The notes under the pieces are model-generated. The model was not told the origin of the DNA. It made no database searches and was given only the letters and a program-made list of their open reading frames with translations. Below, piece after piece: positions 33,446 through 45,612 of a stretch of DNA of 64,000 nucleotides (positions are counted from its first letter, which is position 1; every line of letters starts with the position of its first letter). This stretch comes from Blastomyces gilchristii SLH14081 (taxonomy: Eukaryota > Ascomycota > Eurotiomycetes > Onygenales > Ajellomycetaceae): the NCBI RefSeq assembly GCF_000003855.2, contig NW_003101682.1, forward strand, positions 1,739,148 through 1,803,147. The letters run 5' to 3'. The position numbers and the translations under genes were made by a program.

Positions 33446-36358
33446 TACCGAAGACGCTTCGGGCATAAAGATTGGCGCTCAGGAATTGACAGTCCCCTTC
33501 AAGCGATGCCTCTGGTGTCAAACAGCTCATGTTTGTGCTCTCCATAAGTTGGTGAAGGAACTCTCTCAGCGATTTCGCCTTGGAGTTGATATTAACTTTG
33601 TTTTCCCATTCGAATTCTGTCCACATCGTACGGAATTGGGTTTCAGTGCAGTGAGCTGGGTGTATATAGTCCATGATATCTGCTTTAACGTCGTTCAGGA
33701 TGACCACATGGGTTTCCGTCGAGCTAGCTCCATCGTAGACTACGTTTCCAAAAATCACGCCAGTATCTGTCGATGAAACCTTCACGGTTGCTTGTACGTT
33801 TAGGAAATCATGTGGGCCGAGGTTCTGCGTTGTCGGGCGCTCAACCACCTTGAGGTCTCCAAGGGTTGCAAACTCTACCGACAAGTTTTGCAGGGTCTCT
33901 GTCGTTTGATTGACGAGCAGGACGTCCAAAACTATGTCGAACTGGTGAACTTTGACATACGCTTCAGCGTAGACTGGGTCGGAGAACCCAGTTAGTTGTA
34001 CAACCCGACTGAGCTTAGATGATAGGTCTTCATAAGTGGAGTCACCACCAGTGGCCTTGGCAAGATCAAGTTCAATTTCGTCAGCTCCTTCTTCGGTAGA
34101 TTTCTTAGCGAGCTGGCGGATGGGGATTGTGTCGTCGACTTGGACAGCCGCCTTGGCTTTCTCGTCTGCTTCTTTGGCTGCGCGCTTCTTTTCTTCGACC
34201 TGAACCATAGCGCGGAACGCCTGTCTTGTATCTTCAAGGAAAGTCGTTTCTAATTCCTTGTGCTGGGCAAACTCAGCAAGGGATCGAACACAGGACATGA
34301 TTCTGTCCACGGAGTCCTCGTCGATATGGGCTTTGACAAATTGAGATTGGCCGACCCGAATTATCGAGATCATGATGAGCATTGCTTCAGCGCGAAGAGC
34401 ATTGGTACGAGCGGAATCTTGGGAGACCTCAGAATGTCTCATGACCAGTTTTGTCAGGGTCGATGACAAGACAGTGGCAAGGAAATAATCACCATCGAGG
34501 ATAAGCTGTCGGAGCGGGGGTTTCTGTGCTGCTTTGACTGCTTCTAATCTGGCAGCCTCACTGGACTGGCTGGTAAGTGCGCTCTCAGTAGCATATGTGC
34601 CGTCTGCTAATACCTTCCTCGAACCTGTTGGAGCAGATGGCTTGGGATGGCCGTTCACTTGGTCCTTCGGCGGACCGTTTTCTTTGGGAACGTCGTCGAG
34701 TAAGCGTTGCTCAGAAGCCAAAATCGGAATTTCTCCGAGGCTAGCCCTAATGCGCTTCCAAGCTTCTCTAATATCGTTGGCTTCAAGGGAGTATTCTCCA
34801 ATTACCCACAGAACACCCCGATAGACTTTGCCTGCCCGTACCTCGCTGAGTGTGGATACTAGACGCTCGATAATGGACGCTCGCAGCTTAGGAAACTTCT
34901 CAACTACTTCCTTGACGAAAGAGATCACATCGACAGCAGAATTGTTGTTAAAATCAACGATGAAGTCCATGAGAAGATCAACAACGCTGGCTGCAATTTC
35001 AGAAAATTTAATCGCACACTGATGTATCGATTGGATAAGTAGTTGTCGGTATTCGTTGTTCTGTAGTATGTTAGTTAAACTGCGATATTCAATTGGAAAT
35101 ATGAGTTAAAGTTGGTTGTTAATACCTTTTCATATTGTTCGTCAACCGTTTTAGCCAGTTCCTTCTTCAAGAGCATGACGATTTCTTCGACGTTTTTGCT
35201 AGACACCATTTCCATTGCAATGCCCAACGCTTTTCGACGAACATCGATATCTGGACTTGATAGAACTCGCAGAATTTCCATTGTGAGGTCATCTAGCACG
35301 CCTTCATTCCGTATCCGCAGCTGGTCGACTCTGTCGAGCACAATCAGCTTCACATTGTTATCAGCCTCTTTGATGCTCAACTCGATTAATTTTGAGGCAG
35401 CTGCCTTGACCGCTACCGGATTGCTCGTGAGTGCCGTGAGCGATGTTGCTGCTTCATAAACAACGGTACTAGCCCCTGCCTCCAAGAGATCGAAAATCAG
35501 TCGGAGATATTTGGCCTACATAACTTTATTAGCCCACGAAAATTTTCAATAAAAGGGGGCACCAACCTTGTTCTGGGTATTTTGGATTGCATCCTTTCTG
35601 ATAAATTCTAGTTCGACGAGCTGAAGTAATTCATCTGCGTTTGGTACACTGTCAAAAGTAGAGTTAAGATACTCTAGTGCCTTTTGATGGCTGACAGTAT
35701 GAAGCGCGGCAAAAGCGTTGCGTTTGCAGGTGTGGTCAGTCTCCGATGCCAAAAACGTCTGGATGAGTTCTGGAGCATCGGGAATCAGAGACTCGGAGTG
35801 TTGGAATATGGAGGCAACCGCCCAAACAGCATTTTTCCGCACGTATGCATGTCGATGATCTAAGCAGGAACGCGTAGAGGACAGGAGTGGTTCAAGGAGT
35901 TCGGGTTCTTTAAGTTTGCACAGGAATCGGAGCGTGTTGCCGCGGATATATTCGTTAGGATGCTGTAGGTCATTCCGGATGCCGTTACTATGCAGGGTAG
36001 TCGTTTGTTAATATCCTATATAAAACATTGCGAGGCATGGTCCAATATCATACCAGACTAAGATCATCTCCTGCTTCAATTTGCCATTGCTATCCAGCTT
36101 CGGGCAGATCTCGTAGTAGAAGTAGAGTAGTTTCTTCAGCGTCTTGCTCCTGGATGGCATGACGAAGCGAATGATATGCATAAGAAGTTGGGGCATCGGG
36201 TCTCCGTTCAACATCACAACCAATATCCGTCTCATGGTGTCTATTTTGGATTCATCTGTTCCTTTCTCCAGCTGCGTCTTCAGGTCTTGCAGGGTAGGTT
36301 GGTCAGCAGTATTGTCCTGATGCACCAAGCTGTACGCATTTTCCAGATACGACGCCAT
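33158..36358 (-). CDS. Coatomer subunit beta (beta-COP, Sec26)
   Basis: Five exons, 36358-36054, 35987-35567, 35515-35126, 35060-33449 and 33300-33158 (956 aa, normal for fungal beta-COP). Introns are 66, 51, 65 and 148 bp. The adaptin-like HEAT repeat N-terminus is continuous only after splicing: [67 protein letters not shown], then [20 protein letters not shown]. After a charged linker the appendage region follows ([31 protein letters not shown]) and the protein ends [13 protein letters not shown]. Beta-COP is part of the COPI coat for Golgi-to-ER and intra-Golgi transport. The last intron carries a 48-base T tract directly after its donor. Diverges from mago across 468 bp. Confidence 0.96.
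33396..33443. repeat. Poly(A)48 inside the last SEC26 intron
   Basis: On the coding strand this is T48 placed immediately after the GTAAG donor of the 148 bp intron 33301-33448. Length may vary between isolates or be mis-assembled. Confidence 0.9.
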
Positions 36359-36826
36359 TTTTGCTGTTCTCCGCTGCGGCTTGCTAATCGACAGACAGTC
36401 AGGCTGGAAAGGCGGTATCTATATATGCGGACCAAGTCAGGGTGAGGCTGGCGGGGAGAATGTCAGCTGGGCGTTCCCGTTAGTTCTAGGGAGGCTCAGG
36501 AAAACATACGGCGACGAGTTGGCGAAGTAGAGCCTGGATAGGAAATCGTGACAATGTGCCTGGTCCCCGCCTTAGTCCGAACAATCATCTGCGCCGGTGC
36601 AGGGCAATTGGAGGAGAGTGGATAGGGGAACTGATATATCTTCGCGGTGCTGGGCCAATGTCCACCCTGTCCATTTGGAAGAAGGTTGCGGCTACGGGGG
36701 CCAGTGTGTGAATGACTAAGCAGGCTGCAACCACTTCAGTCGAAGTCTCCTCTCTGCGGGCTGGGTAAAACCGAATTGAGCAACCAGATACCACCACGCT
36801 TTTGCTAGAGGAAGACTGGAGCGAAT
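36359..36826. promoter_or_regulatory. Divergent promoter, SEC26 / mago
   Basis: 468 bp between the divergent start codons of SEC26 and mago, so both core promoters must lie here. I see no clear TATA box in either direction. Confidence 0.6.
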
Positions 36827-37643
36827 ATGGCAAACTCGAATGAGACTTTCTACGTTCGCTACTAGTAAGAATACTCTCTATGGCCCAGGTCGCCTCAGCT
36901 GCTGACAATCCGCGTCCAGCTCAGGTCATTCTGGGCGGTTTGGACATGAGTTCCTAGGTGAGAAAAGCTACACAGCTTCGCTAGCGACCTACCGTTTACT
37001 TACATAGTCGCTAGAATTCGATTTTCGATCTCTCGGAGACGGCCGCAGTGCGTCTGCCCGGTATGCGAACAACTCCAACTATCGAAATGACTCCCTGATC
37101 CGCAAAGAGAGTATGTTCGGATCCCCCCCACCTAGATCGGAAACCTAGCTAAGCAAGCCATAACAGTGTGCGTCAGCGCCCTGATGATCGCTGAAATCAA
37201 GCGCATTATCAAAGAAAGTGAAATTATGAAGTACGACAGACAAAACTGCTCCCAAGTGCTTTCCTTTGACTTTTAACAACTATACAGGGAAGATGATTCG
37301 AAATGGCCCCAGAAGAACAAGGATGGACGACAGGAGCTGGAAATCAGGCTGGGGAATGAGCATATTTCTTTTGAGGTAATGAGGCCTGTATTGCAGCGGT
37401 TGCGACCTCATGAACACAAGTAAGTGCGTTCACTGACTGCGATCAGACCGCGAAAATAGGATCCCTCGTCGATGTCACCGAGTCGGCTGACCCCGAAGGA
37501 TTGCGGGTATTCTACTATCTTGTCCAGGACCTTAAGGCTCTGGTATTCTCACTGATCTCCTTACATTTCAAGGCAAGTGGATACGAAATTTCTCTTCCAA
37601 GAAATATAGGAGCTAATATTCTTTACAGATCAAACCTATTTAA
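36827..37643 (+). CDS. Mago nashi homologue (exon junction complex)
   Basis: Seven exons: 36827-36864, 36920-36957, 37015-37110, 37167-37230, 37288-37375, 37447-37572 and 37629-37643 (154 aa). Spliced, they read [140 protein letters not shown] and ISLHFKIKPI. This is the full Mago fold with its near-invariant FKIKPI end. Mago pairs with Y14 in the exon junction complex on spliced mRNA. The first five introns are 55-71 bp GT-AG. The sixth (37573-37628) uses a GC donor (AAG-GCAAGT). No single ORF exceeds about 40 codons, so ORF-based calling misses the gene. Confidence 0.96.
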
Positions 37644-38235
37644 ATATTTCCAATTGATGTCGAACTAACAAAGGGAAAAAAAGAAAATTGAACGGCATGA
37701 TCTTTCTTATTTATTCTATTCGGCTAGGTACTGGCGTGGCGTTGAAATTGTGAGGGATTGTCCGCTATTCTTTTTTTAATACATTTTAAGGCTTTCTTTG
37801 TAAATTAACACCTCCAAAGATGAAGCAAAAACGCGCTCTTCGCTGATTTGACCAGCATACCATCCCTCTGGGCCGAAAGTGTAATTATTTTGCTGTAGAA
37901 ATATGAATGTAGCACGCCTTTGATATAACATAACCTTAATGCTTCCCCGCGATCGCATGACCCTAGCCGGTCTGGGCAATCGTCGCTCGAACTCTCGGCA
38001 ACAACCAACTCACTAATCTGGACCGCTTGCTTGCTTGCTGTGTCAACTCCATAGTACGATATGCTCTGAATGCACATCTGGCGTTGTCGCTGAAATCCAA
38101 TTCTATCTCCTCACTCTCTGCACCTTTTTACTACTGGGTTAGTCAGTCTTGATCTGGATGCTGTGTTGTTTCTACCCGATGCGTTCTTTTTAATGCCTTC
38201 TTCGCTCTTGTGATCAATATTTCATTTTATCCCCC
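37644..38235. other. Intergenic, mago to GID4
   Basis: About 590 bp containing the mago 3' UTR and the GID4 promoter and pyrimidine-rich leader. No gene is supportable. Confidence 0.6.
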
Positions 38236-39496
38236 ATGCCGACCCCTAGCAGCAATCCTCAGTCGACCTCCACCTTATATCCTGTGGACGCCTCTACATC
38301 TTCCCATACCAGCTGCCCCCCGGAGACTGACAGGATCGCCACCTGGAGAGCATTGTCGGAGGAGTGCATTGTGCCCAATGCTGACGATGATGCAACTCCG
38401 GCCATCGTACAACGCCCGGCGCAGGCGCAAGTAGACCTGCCGCTAAATTCACATTCGCAAATTGCCCCTTCCCACCCCCGGGCCACCGAGATATCCTCGC
38501 AGGCATCTTCCGAGAAAATGGATTCAACAGACGATGATGTTGGGATGGAGTCGCCAAGCCCCGCGGCCAGCGTGTCGTCGGCTGAGGGAGCTTCTTCGGC
38601 CCAGACCTACCCAACTTCACCCTCCTCATCCACCACGATCCCATCCATGGACTACGATTATTCCAATGTTAGAGTGCGTAGAACTCTCCGTAAACTCCTC
38701 CTGTGATACCTCAGCTAATCTGTATAATTTTCAAAAGCTTCTCCCCAGTCACTGTTCGTCCTTTCTCAGAGCGGGCAGCAAGTTCGTCGGAACACAGCAG
38801 TCAGACCGCCAGGTATACAATGTGGACGTTGAAATCAAACATGTTGATATGGCAGAATCATATCTATGTGGATACCTCCGGATTCAAGGTATGTCCTGGT
38901 GTCGAAACTTCCAAGGTTACTTGGCTTGAGAGATATCTAACCAGAGCTCCCGAAACTCTAGGGCTTACCGAAGACCACCCAACCCTCACCACCTACTTCG
39001 AAGCAGAGATAATCGGCACAAAATACACGTTCCTAACCAAACATCAATCGTGGGGTGCTACTGATAAAACCGACCTGAATCACTGGGCCCGGTTCCCCTC
39101 CTGGCGGCCGCTAGCAAGGTCGGCCAGGAAGTCGGAATTCACATATAAGAATTTTATGCAGCATCCGGACATCTTCATGAGGTGGAAAGAGTATTTCCTC
39201 GTACCAGACCACCGTGTTAAAACCATCTCAGGCGCGAGTTTTGAGGGATTTTACTATATCTGTTTTAATCAAGTGGAAGGGACGGTCAGTGGGATATACT
39301 TCCACGCAAAGAGCGAGAAGTACGTACCTTTTGTTTCGGTGTTTTTCCATGCCCCGGAAATTTCCAAATAGAGTCAGGGCCTGGAAAACAAATTTGCTAA
39401 CTACGATGTTTTCTTTTTGTCTTCTACAGATACCAGCAGCTTGAGCTTAAGCACGTGGATAACAAGGGGTGTTTTGGGGCCATCGAATTCCGCTAG
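38236..39496 (+). CDS. GID complex substrate receptor Gid4/Vid24
   Basis: Four exons, 38236-38673, 38738-38888, 38962-39319 and 39430-39496 (337 aa); introns 64, 73 and 110 bp. An N-terminal Ser/Pro/Thr-rich disordered tail of about 140 residues precedes the Vid24 beta-barrel. Key motifs are LRAGSKFVGTQQSDRQVYNV, DVEIKHVDMAESYLCGYLRI, LTEDHPTLTTYFEAEIIGTK, YTFLTKHQSWGATDKTDLNH and WARFPSW, ending YQQLELKHVDNKGCFGAIEF. Gid4 is the substrate receptor of the GID/CTLH E3 ubiquitin ligase and binds N-terminal proline degrons of gluconeogenic enzymes after a return to glucose. The barrel is complete, so the protein should be functional. Confidence 0.95.
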
Positions 39497-41074
39497 GTCC
39501 GTGCCGGAGTTTTATAAGTCTTTGGCCCGACACGGCCGATCTTCGGGATGATGCATGAACTTTGCATCTTTTTTGGTCTCGATGTTTGTCTAACTCCCCG
39601 GTTTTAGCCATGCCTTGTACTAGTTCATTCATCGTCGGCATTGGGCTACCCGTCCGATTAAAATTATCGTGTTACCCGTGTTTGGGCTGGCTTGGTCGAT
39701 ATCAACACCAAATCTTTGTCAAGGGAGTAGGTGTCCGTGGGTTGGCGCAAAGATTTCTTTTGCATTATTGTTTTCTTTCATGACACTATACCATTCTTCC
39801 CTTTACTGCTATTTGGTGCCGTCGTTGACGTATCGGTCCCCTTTTCACCTTTTGTGTGTCTCTTTTCCTCCATTTTCCCTCCAACTTACAGTACTACTGA
39901 AGGTGTGCATGTTTGCTCTCCTCCCTGAACTCCATCCCGTTTCCGAACCTTTTGTTCACTTTTATCTCCCAGCTGGTCATTTTTTTTTAATATATAACAT
40001 AGTCGGATGTTTGGCGTTTCGGTGTTTTCTCATCTATCTCCTTTTTACTTTCATCGACACGCGCTCCGGCTTGACTTTGTTGACTAAAATATCTACTGCC
40101 TTCTTTTCTTCTTTTCTTTTCTTTGCGAACTACCTACTATAATCTTTTATTATACATATAACTGAACAGACCCAAAATCAGCATCATTCAGAGTCCTTCT
40201 ACTCCTATTTCAATTTTACTCCGTTTTGTCGAATACCTTTCTAAGGCCGAAGAAGATTGAGTTTTATCCCGAGATTCGTACACACGCAAATTGACCTGTC
40301 AAAGTAAATTTATTCCTGGTTTGGTGCGCGGTTTGGCTGAACCGTGACAACGGAATTTAGCTGTTTCTTTTTTCGTTTTATCGCCTCTGGAGATTTCGCA
40401 ATATCATACATCTATAAAGTCAAGACTTTAGTCTTTCTAGATAACCGATGTAGAGATTAATAACTGGGGGCATTCGTTTCTAAACGACCACCCTTGCTCC
40501 ATGCAACATTTAGACGCTCCGAGGGAACTAAAAAAAGACATCCACCACCTCACAGCTGGAAGGCTTTAAGTAAAGGAAGCCAGGGAGGGAGTTCCGTCCG
40601 CTTATATATTTTTGTGTCTCTCCCATCTCCCCATCTCCCCATCTCCTTCGTAACTCAAGGGATACCACTACCATTTAACCCTACTTTTCTCAAGGGGTTT
40701 TTAAACGACTACAAATCATTGAATGGCAGAGGCGGGTTAGCCGCTAGCGTTCCTCTTATTACTGTCAATTACTGTAAACGAACACGAAGTGCAAAGATCC
40801 CGGGAGGTTGTAGGTCTCATTGATAGGTATCTTAGTGCCCAATTTTTATTCAGCATGTGATTCACCTGCTCATAATTACGCCTCTACAAGTACTTGGTAC
40901 GCTTCACCTCTGTCCACGGGAGCAAAATCCACCCAAAAAAGGGAAGTAAAATAAAATCTCAACGCTCAAATCATATAGTAAGGGCGAAAATGACTGACTA
41001 TACATGAGGAAAAGAGTTCAAAATAGCAAAAGAGCAACTGCATATATACATCCACCACCCGTCCCTCCCCAAAC
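39497..41074. other. Convergent 3' region, GID4 / secreted protein
   Basis: About 1.6 kb between convergent stop codons. T-rich sequence dominates 39,780-40,140 and a short CATCTCCC repeat lies near 40625-40645. I see no gene. Confidence 0.55.
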
Positions 41075-41624
41075 TTAATAGATGTAGCATTTGAGACTCT
41101 TCGCTTTGAATTTGAAGACTGCGGCACCGGTCCAGCCATAAGTATCTCCACTCCAGATGGGGCATCCCTTCCTTGAATAGGCTGTGCACATGCAGCTGCC
41201 AGAAGACGAGGCAGCGACGAATGGTTTCCCGTTCGAGGACACCAGGTTGACGCAGGTGCCCGCCTTGGTGTTGACTCTATAGCAGTCTGTTCGCCTTTTG
41301 TTCTTGCAGACTACTGGTTTGCAGTCGCGCCATCCACGTTTGTCAAGGTCTAATTTTTCCACGAATTGGTGTAATTTTTTTTAGCTTATTTACGTAAAAA
41401 CAGGGGTGATGGAATTTTTTTTAAGAAGTTTGGAGTGAATGTGTATCTGGTGTGTCACAGTGGTTCATCTACATACCTCCTTCAGAGATTGGTTCCAGGT
41501 CGGCCTCGGTGAGGGTGACAACCTGTAGGTCCTCTCCTCCTGCATCGTCAGGAGAGGGGATAGCAGTGGCGACAGCAGACCCAGCGGCGAGCAAAGCCGT
41601 AAGGAAGTAGAGGGCTGAGCGCAT
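41075..41624 (-). CDS. Small Cys-rich secreted protein with Kex2-type site
   Basis: Two exons, 41624-41477 and 41349-41075 (140 aa), with a 127 bp intron. The ATG at 41624 opens a classical signal peptide (MRSALYFLTALLAAGSAVAT, likely cut near residue 21). An acidic pro-segment of about 33 residues follows and ends in DLDKR, a dibasic Kex2-type site created across the splice junction. The mature part (residues 55-140, 86 aa) is basic and has eight Cys (59, 64, 72, 82, 102, 104, 112, 137), enough for four disulfides, and ends in KSLKCYIY. I do not recognise the family. The layout fits a secreted effector, defence peptide or cell-wall-associated protein; no function can be assigned from sequence alone. 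Confidence 0.8.
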
Positions 41625-42801
41625 TTTGTTGGTGATAATGGACTTTTGAGAGATTTGGGTGCCGAGAAACTCGCGGGTCAAGAAGATTTAGAATAAGCGT
41701 AGTGAATATTGAGAAGTGCTTGCTTGCGATCCAGGAACAGCTTTGGAGGATGGGAAACGACCTCTTATTTATAACTTCTTCAAGCCCCGGCTCAGTTCAT
41801 AGCAGGCCCTCAGAATCTGTGACAGGAGGCCACATCGAGAGATTGGCCTGATCCATGGTATAAGATGGCAGTGGCTGCAAGGAACAAACACGAGCAATAC
41901 CGGATTTCTAGCATGGTCCTTTATTCAATGAAGTTGTTTTGGGACTTTGCATTGGGGCCTCCAATTAGATAGGGATCTATACGAGGGAGGTTCATACTGC
42001 TGCCAAGAAGCGCATACCAGCCCTGCAAGCCCGGGCTCAGCAAATATCTCGAGCTTGGCTGGCCAACAGCATGCCAGGGCAGGTCCTGTGACCGCGAAGG
42101 CACATAAATGCAGAGATGCGCCGATGAGTGTAGCCTTATCTAGAAGCTTCACACCCGCTTCGTATCTAACGAGCTGGAGACAGGATTTTGATCCTTCATT
42201 CGGCTGGGCGTGCTCTCCAGCCTAGAGGCATTCGGCGCCGCGCCCTGAAGAACGGCCACCAAGCAACTCATGTTTACGGTAGAAATTATTTGGACAAGAA
42301 CGTTACATCCAATTCCCTGTCAACATTGATTTTGAGGTTAGTGAAAGCTGAAAGTAGAAGTTGACAGAGGGCACGAGTGTATGCATGCCTTTCTGTCTGG
42401 CTGTGCCATGCAATTGACTTTGAAGCAATGAAGCAATTGTCATTCTGGGCATCGCAGTTCCGTGTTGGCAGCCGATACATACATCAGTATGATACAGATA
42501 TAGAGCTGTAGTTGGTTGATATCTCTGCGATAAACGACGATCACAAGCGGGCAGCCATGTTGGTCTTTGTAGGTGTCCGTAGCCGGGCTAGGCTGTCGAT
42601 CCAAGCCGCCGACAACCTTGACGAAACGACCAGGAACAGTTATATAAGAGCAGCATCCCAACCACCAAACCACATCTTCCGCCCGGATTTGCTGTTCGTA
42701 TTGCGGCATCTGAAGCAGGGGCTTCCATTGTTTCAATACATCTGCTTAGCTTAACCCCGTAACGCCCCACAATCCTTCAGCAGCTTAGCCAAACGACCGC
42801 A
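41625..42801. other. Intergenic, secreted protein / EMC5
   Basis: About 1.2 kb between divergent genes. A minus-strand frame at 41925-42152 resembles a signal peptide plus Cys-rich stretch but opens only with GTG, so it is not called. The rest shows no gene signal. Confidence 0.5.
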
Positions 42802-43389
42802 ATGATGCCCGTCCTCCTCCGCCTACTTACGGCCTTGGGCCTTATCCTGATTGTTCACGCGTAAGCAGAATAAACCCCTATCTACTCAGGGCCTCTCTAC
42901 CCATCTCTTAAGAGAGAACTCTGATCTCCCACCCCAATTGGGTCTGTACAATTGACATGTGCGCTACTGACAACATCTATAGCGGTTACTCCGCCCACGA
43001 GCATTCCATATTATACGGCAGCGCTCACTCCGTTCCTCTCGATATCATCCTTGAAACTCTCGTTGCTATCATATTCGTTACACTTGGTCTGGTTCTAGGG
43101 TCTGAGAAGCTGCGGCCGATTAGTTGGAGTGTATGGGCCGGCGAGATTGAGAAGGAAGGAGGCGCGCGCAATCCATTTCGTGGTTTCGAGGACCGAATAG
43201 GGTTTTGGGATGTGAGGGTGAGTGGGTGCTTTTTTTTTTTTTCCCTTATTTCGTTATATTTTTTTCATTTGGTGTAGTGGATATTCCTTTCCCCCCGTTT
43301 TTGGCTGACGATGCGCTATTTAACAGGATAAACGAAACGAGTTTGCAAAGTGGGTACGGGAAGAGGCTGCATCTGGGACAAGGTCATGA
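42802..43389 (+). CDS. ER membrane complex subunit 5 (EMC5/MMgT)
   Basis: Three exons, 42802-42860, 42983-43217 and 43327-43389 (118 aa); introns 122 and 109 bp. The N-terminus MMPVLLRLLTALGLILIVHA is the first membrane helix, split from the rest by the first intron. The conserved lumenal loop (GYSAHEHSILYGSAHSVPLD) precedes a second helix (LETLVAIIFVTLGLVLG). The cytosolic tail has LRPISWSVWAGEIEKEG and NPFRGFEDRIGFWDVR. EMC5 is a core subunit of the ER membrane insertase that places tail-anchored and multipass proteins. Its metazoan homologue is also called membrane magnesium transporter 1. The length is usual for the family. Confidence 0.93.
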
Positions 43390-43794
43390 TTTTTTGTTGA
43401 ATGCTTGTGTTTTATTTTTGCATGTGAAATGCCACACATGGAATAGCATATTACACTTTTTAAATTTGATAGAAATGGTGAGTGAAAACACTCTATGATA
43501 TCTAACAGGTTTATATTTCATATTGAAACATTACAAATTTTGAGTGAAGCAAGCCATAGCTTGCATCATCTTAAACAATTCCAATACCCACATTTCAATG
43601 CTTTTGTGACAATGTGGTCTTGGATTTGACATAACATTACACAACAATATTTGCAGGGACGATGCCGTGCGATATCTTGAGTGTCCAGCACTCCCATATC
43701 GCGGACATCATTGCACAATGTGTCTCTTTGGTCAACGTTGCAACCATTCATCTGAATACTAGTTGAATGCCGGATGACCTGGCATGTGTCCCGG
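43390..43794. other. Convergent 3' region, EMC5 / 7TM protein
   Basis: About 400 bp of AT-rich sequence between convergent stop codons. No gene seen. Confidence 0.6.
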
Positions 43795-45230
43795 TTAATA
43801 TCTAGGAATGCGACCGGAGACAAACTCTTCGTGTATCTATAGATGAGGACGAATGCGGTTAGTCCTGTGATGGTTCACGTCGGGTTAAAATTGGCTCGCA
43901 AGACGACTTACATCGACTTGTTGAGTTACCGCAATTCCGGTACTCCTACTCTTGGGGACGGTCGGAGCAGGTGCTGAATGGTAATCATCCAGCTCCACCA
44001 GTGGCTTGTTTCCCCCGCTAGACGCGTCCGATAGCGGAATGCTATTTTTGTTCTTATATCCTTCCATTGAGGAATATTCCCTGCCGTACGAGCGCTTGGT
44101 GGCTCGTTCTTTACGATATATGATGGCGAGGGCAGGAAGGCACCCGATAATGACCGCTAGATGACGAAACCGACCGACGATTTAGTTTATGCAGTGAGAA
44201 TATGAGCAGAGCTGTAACTACTTACCTATGCCTGCTTCGAGAATTCCCCAAAATGCCAGCCACGAGCTGCTCGGCGTGCTGTTATTTTCCGCCTTTGTTC
44301 CGATCTGAACAACTCGTATGGTGGCCATCGCAATGCAAATGATGCCAACGCTGAAGAGAGCTCCAAGACTTGCTTTCTGAATGAACGGTAATCGGAGCGA
44401 CCACAATAGTTTCACGGGCAAGGCCATGACTTGATAATGATAGTTGTGAGCATTGTTTCTAATCCAATTGGGACTGTCCGCTGAATTCTGAATGCTGAGA
44501 CAACTCACTCATAATGTCTGTGATCACGTCAACCGCGAATGAATAATACAAACTGGCAAGCTGGGCCTTAACTTCCTTGGGACTTGAACATCCAGCTGGG
44601 TTTCACGATAGGTGGTAAGCGCAGCACACTAGGTATATTTGGGTGGAATGCATGTTACGAACTGAGACTGAACCATGCTGATAAGCTGCTGCAGGAGGTC
44701 AAATTGGAGATGATGCATCCTATTAGATTCTATATCTCGTGTGTGAGTCTAGCAAAATACCCATGATGGGGGAGAGACTATTAGGGAAGGAGAGAGGGCC
44801 ATACCAGGGCAGTGAATATCAGAACCGCCCACCACAGACGAATTTCGGTTTTCAGACGGGACAACAGACGCCGGTACAAAACCAGCAGACTAAACTTGAC
44901 CGACCACAGCGATACCCAAAGCAAGAGTGTCGTGCAGAAGAATATCTTTTTGATGAATAGCACATCGTCCACGAACTCGGCATATGCAGGTCCGCCGGCC
45001 AGGAAGGCAGTAAGTCTATATAAACGCGGCATAACAATGAGGTAGAGGGTCGTCATTGCGAGGAAAGAAAGCCATGACAAGACAACGAACAAATCTTCCA
45101 GTTGAAGCGGGACCGATTTCCAAAACCGCAATCCAAACCGCCCAAAGAATACGATGCTGGAGAGAGCTATCATCACATACCCCGTCGATGCCACTTGCGA
45201 TTCAGTGACATAATTCTCTGAGATCGCCAT
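43795..45230 (-). CDS. Fungal rhodopsin-like 7TM integral membrane protein
   Basis: Six-exon model: 45230-44805, 44729-44663, 44595-44509, 44429-44226, 44156-43912 and 43836-43795 (356 aa). Exon 1 holds three or more helices and family marks (VMIALSSIVFFGRFGLRFWK, LEDLFVVLSWLSFL, WSVKFSLLVLYRRLL). Spliced, the middle reads CIISNLTSCSS, CSSPKEVKAQLASLYYSFAV, DVITDIMIMALPVKLLWSLR, then LGALFSVGIICIAMATIRVV, followed by the last helix (GCLPALAIIYRKER). The hydrophilic C-terminal tail is cytosolic. This layout matches the large fungal 'rhodopsin domain'/PTH11-related family, some members of which sense surfaces or ligands. It lacks an obvious CFEM domain. Exon 2 boundaries (acceptor ATATAG, donor GTTCGT) are the least certain. 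Confidence 0.85.
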
Positions 45231-45612
45231 GGTGATCGTCGAAGGACCCGCTGCCTAACCTTTGGAATTTGCGATTCTAGGAGCCAAAGGTATACACGGG
45301 GCGAGGAACAGAGTGAGATTCAAGAAATCTCAGCACAGCGACATTCTCAAATAATAAGCCATGAAAATTATCACACTTCCACGGTAACACGGCTTTCAGC
45401 CCTCGCATGGCCCCCCCCGTGGCAGAGCCGGGCGACACCCATGAATTTAATAATATTACTCCACGAAATCTTCTCCTGGTGCTGAAGATTTTTGGTGGCT
45501 CTGATCCTGGTTTGTTGTCAGTGGGAAACCCTGCTCATTTTTGCTTGCCGGCCGGCGTGCTGGTATCGTTATCCTATGTGAGTAGACCTCACCATTAATA
45601 ATTGTCAGCTTA
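45231..45612. other. Promoter-side spacer of the 7TM gene
   Basis: About 380 bp between the 7TM start codon and the left end of the Tc1/mariner element. It ends with the TA target duplication at 45611-45612. Confidence 0.55.

Noticed and set aside
41925..42152. Minus-strand frame resembling a signal peptide followed by a Cys-containing 45-residue segment
   Set aside because: It opens only with GTG, no spliced ATG exon was found, and the downstream part shows no family pattern. Not enough to call a gene beside the real secreted protein.
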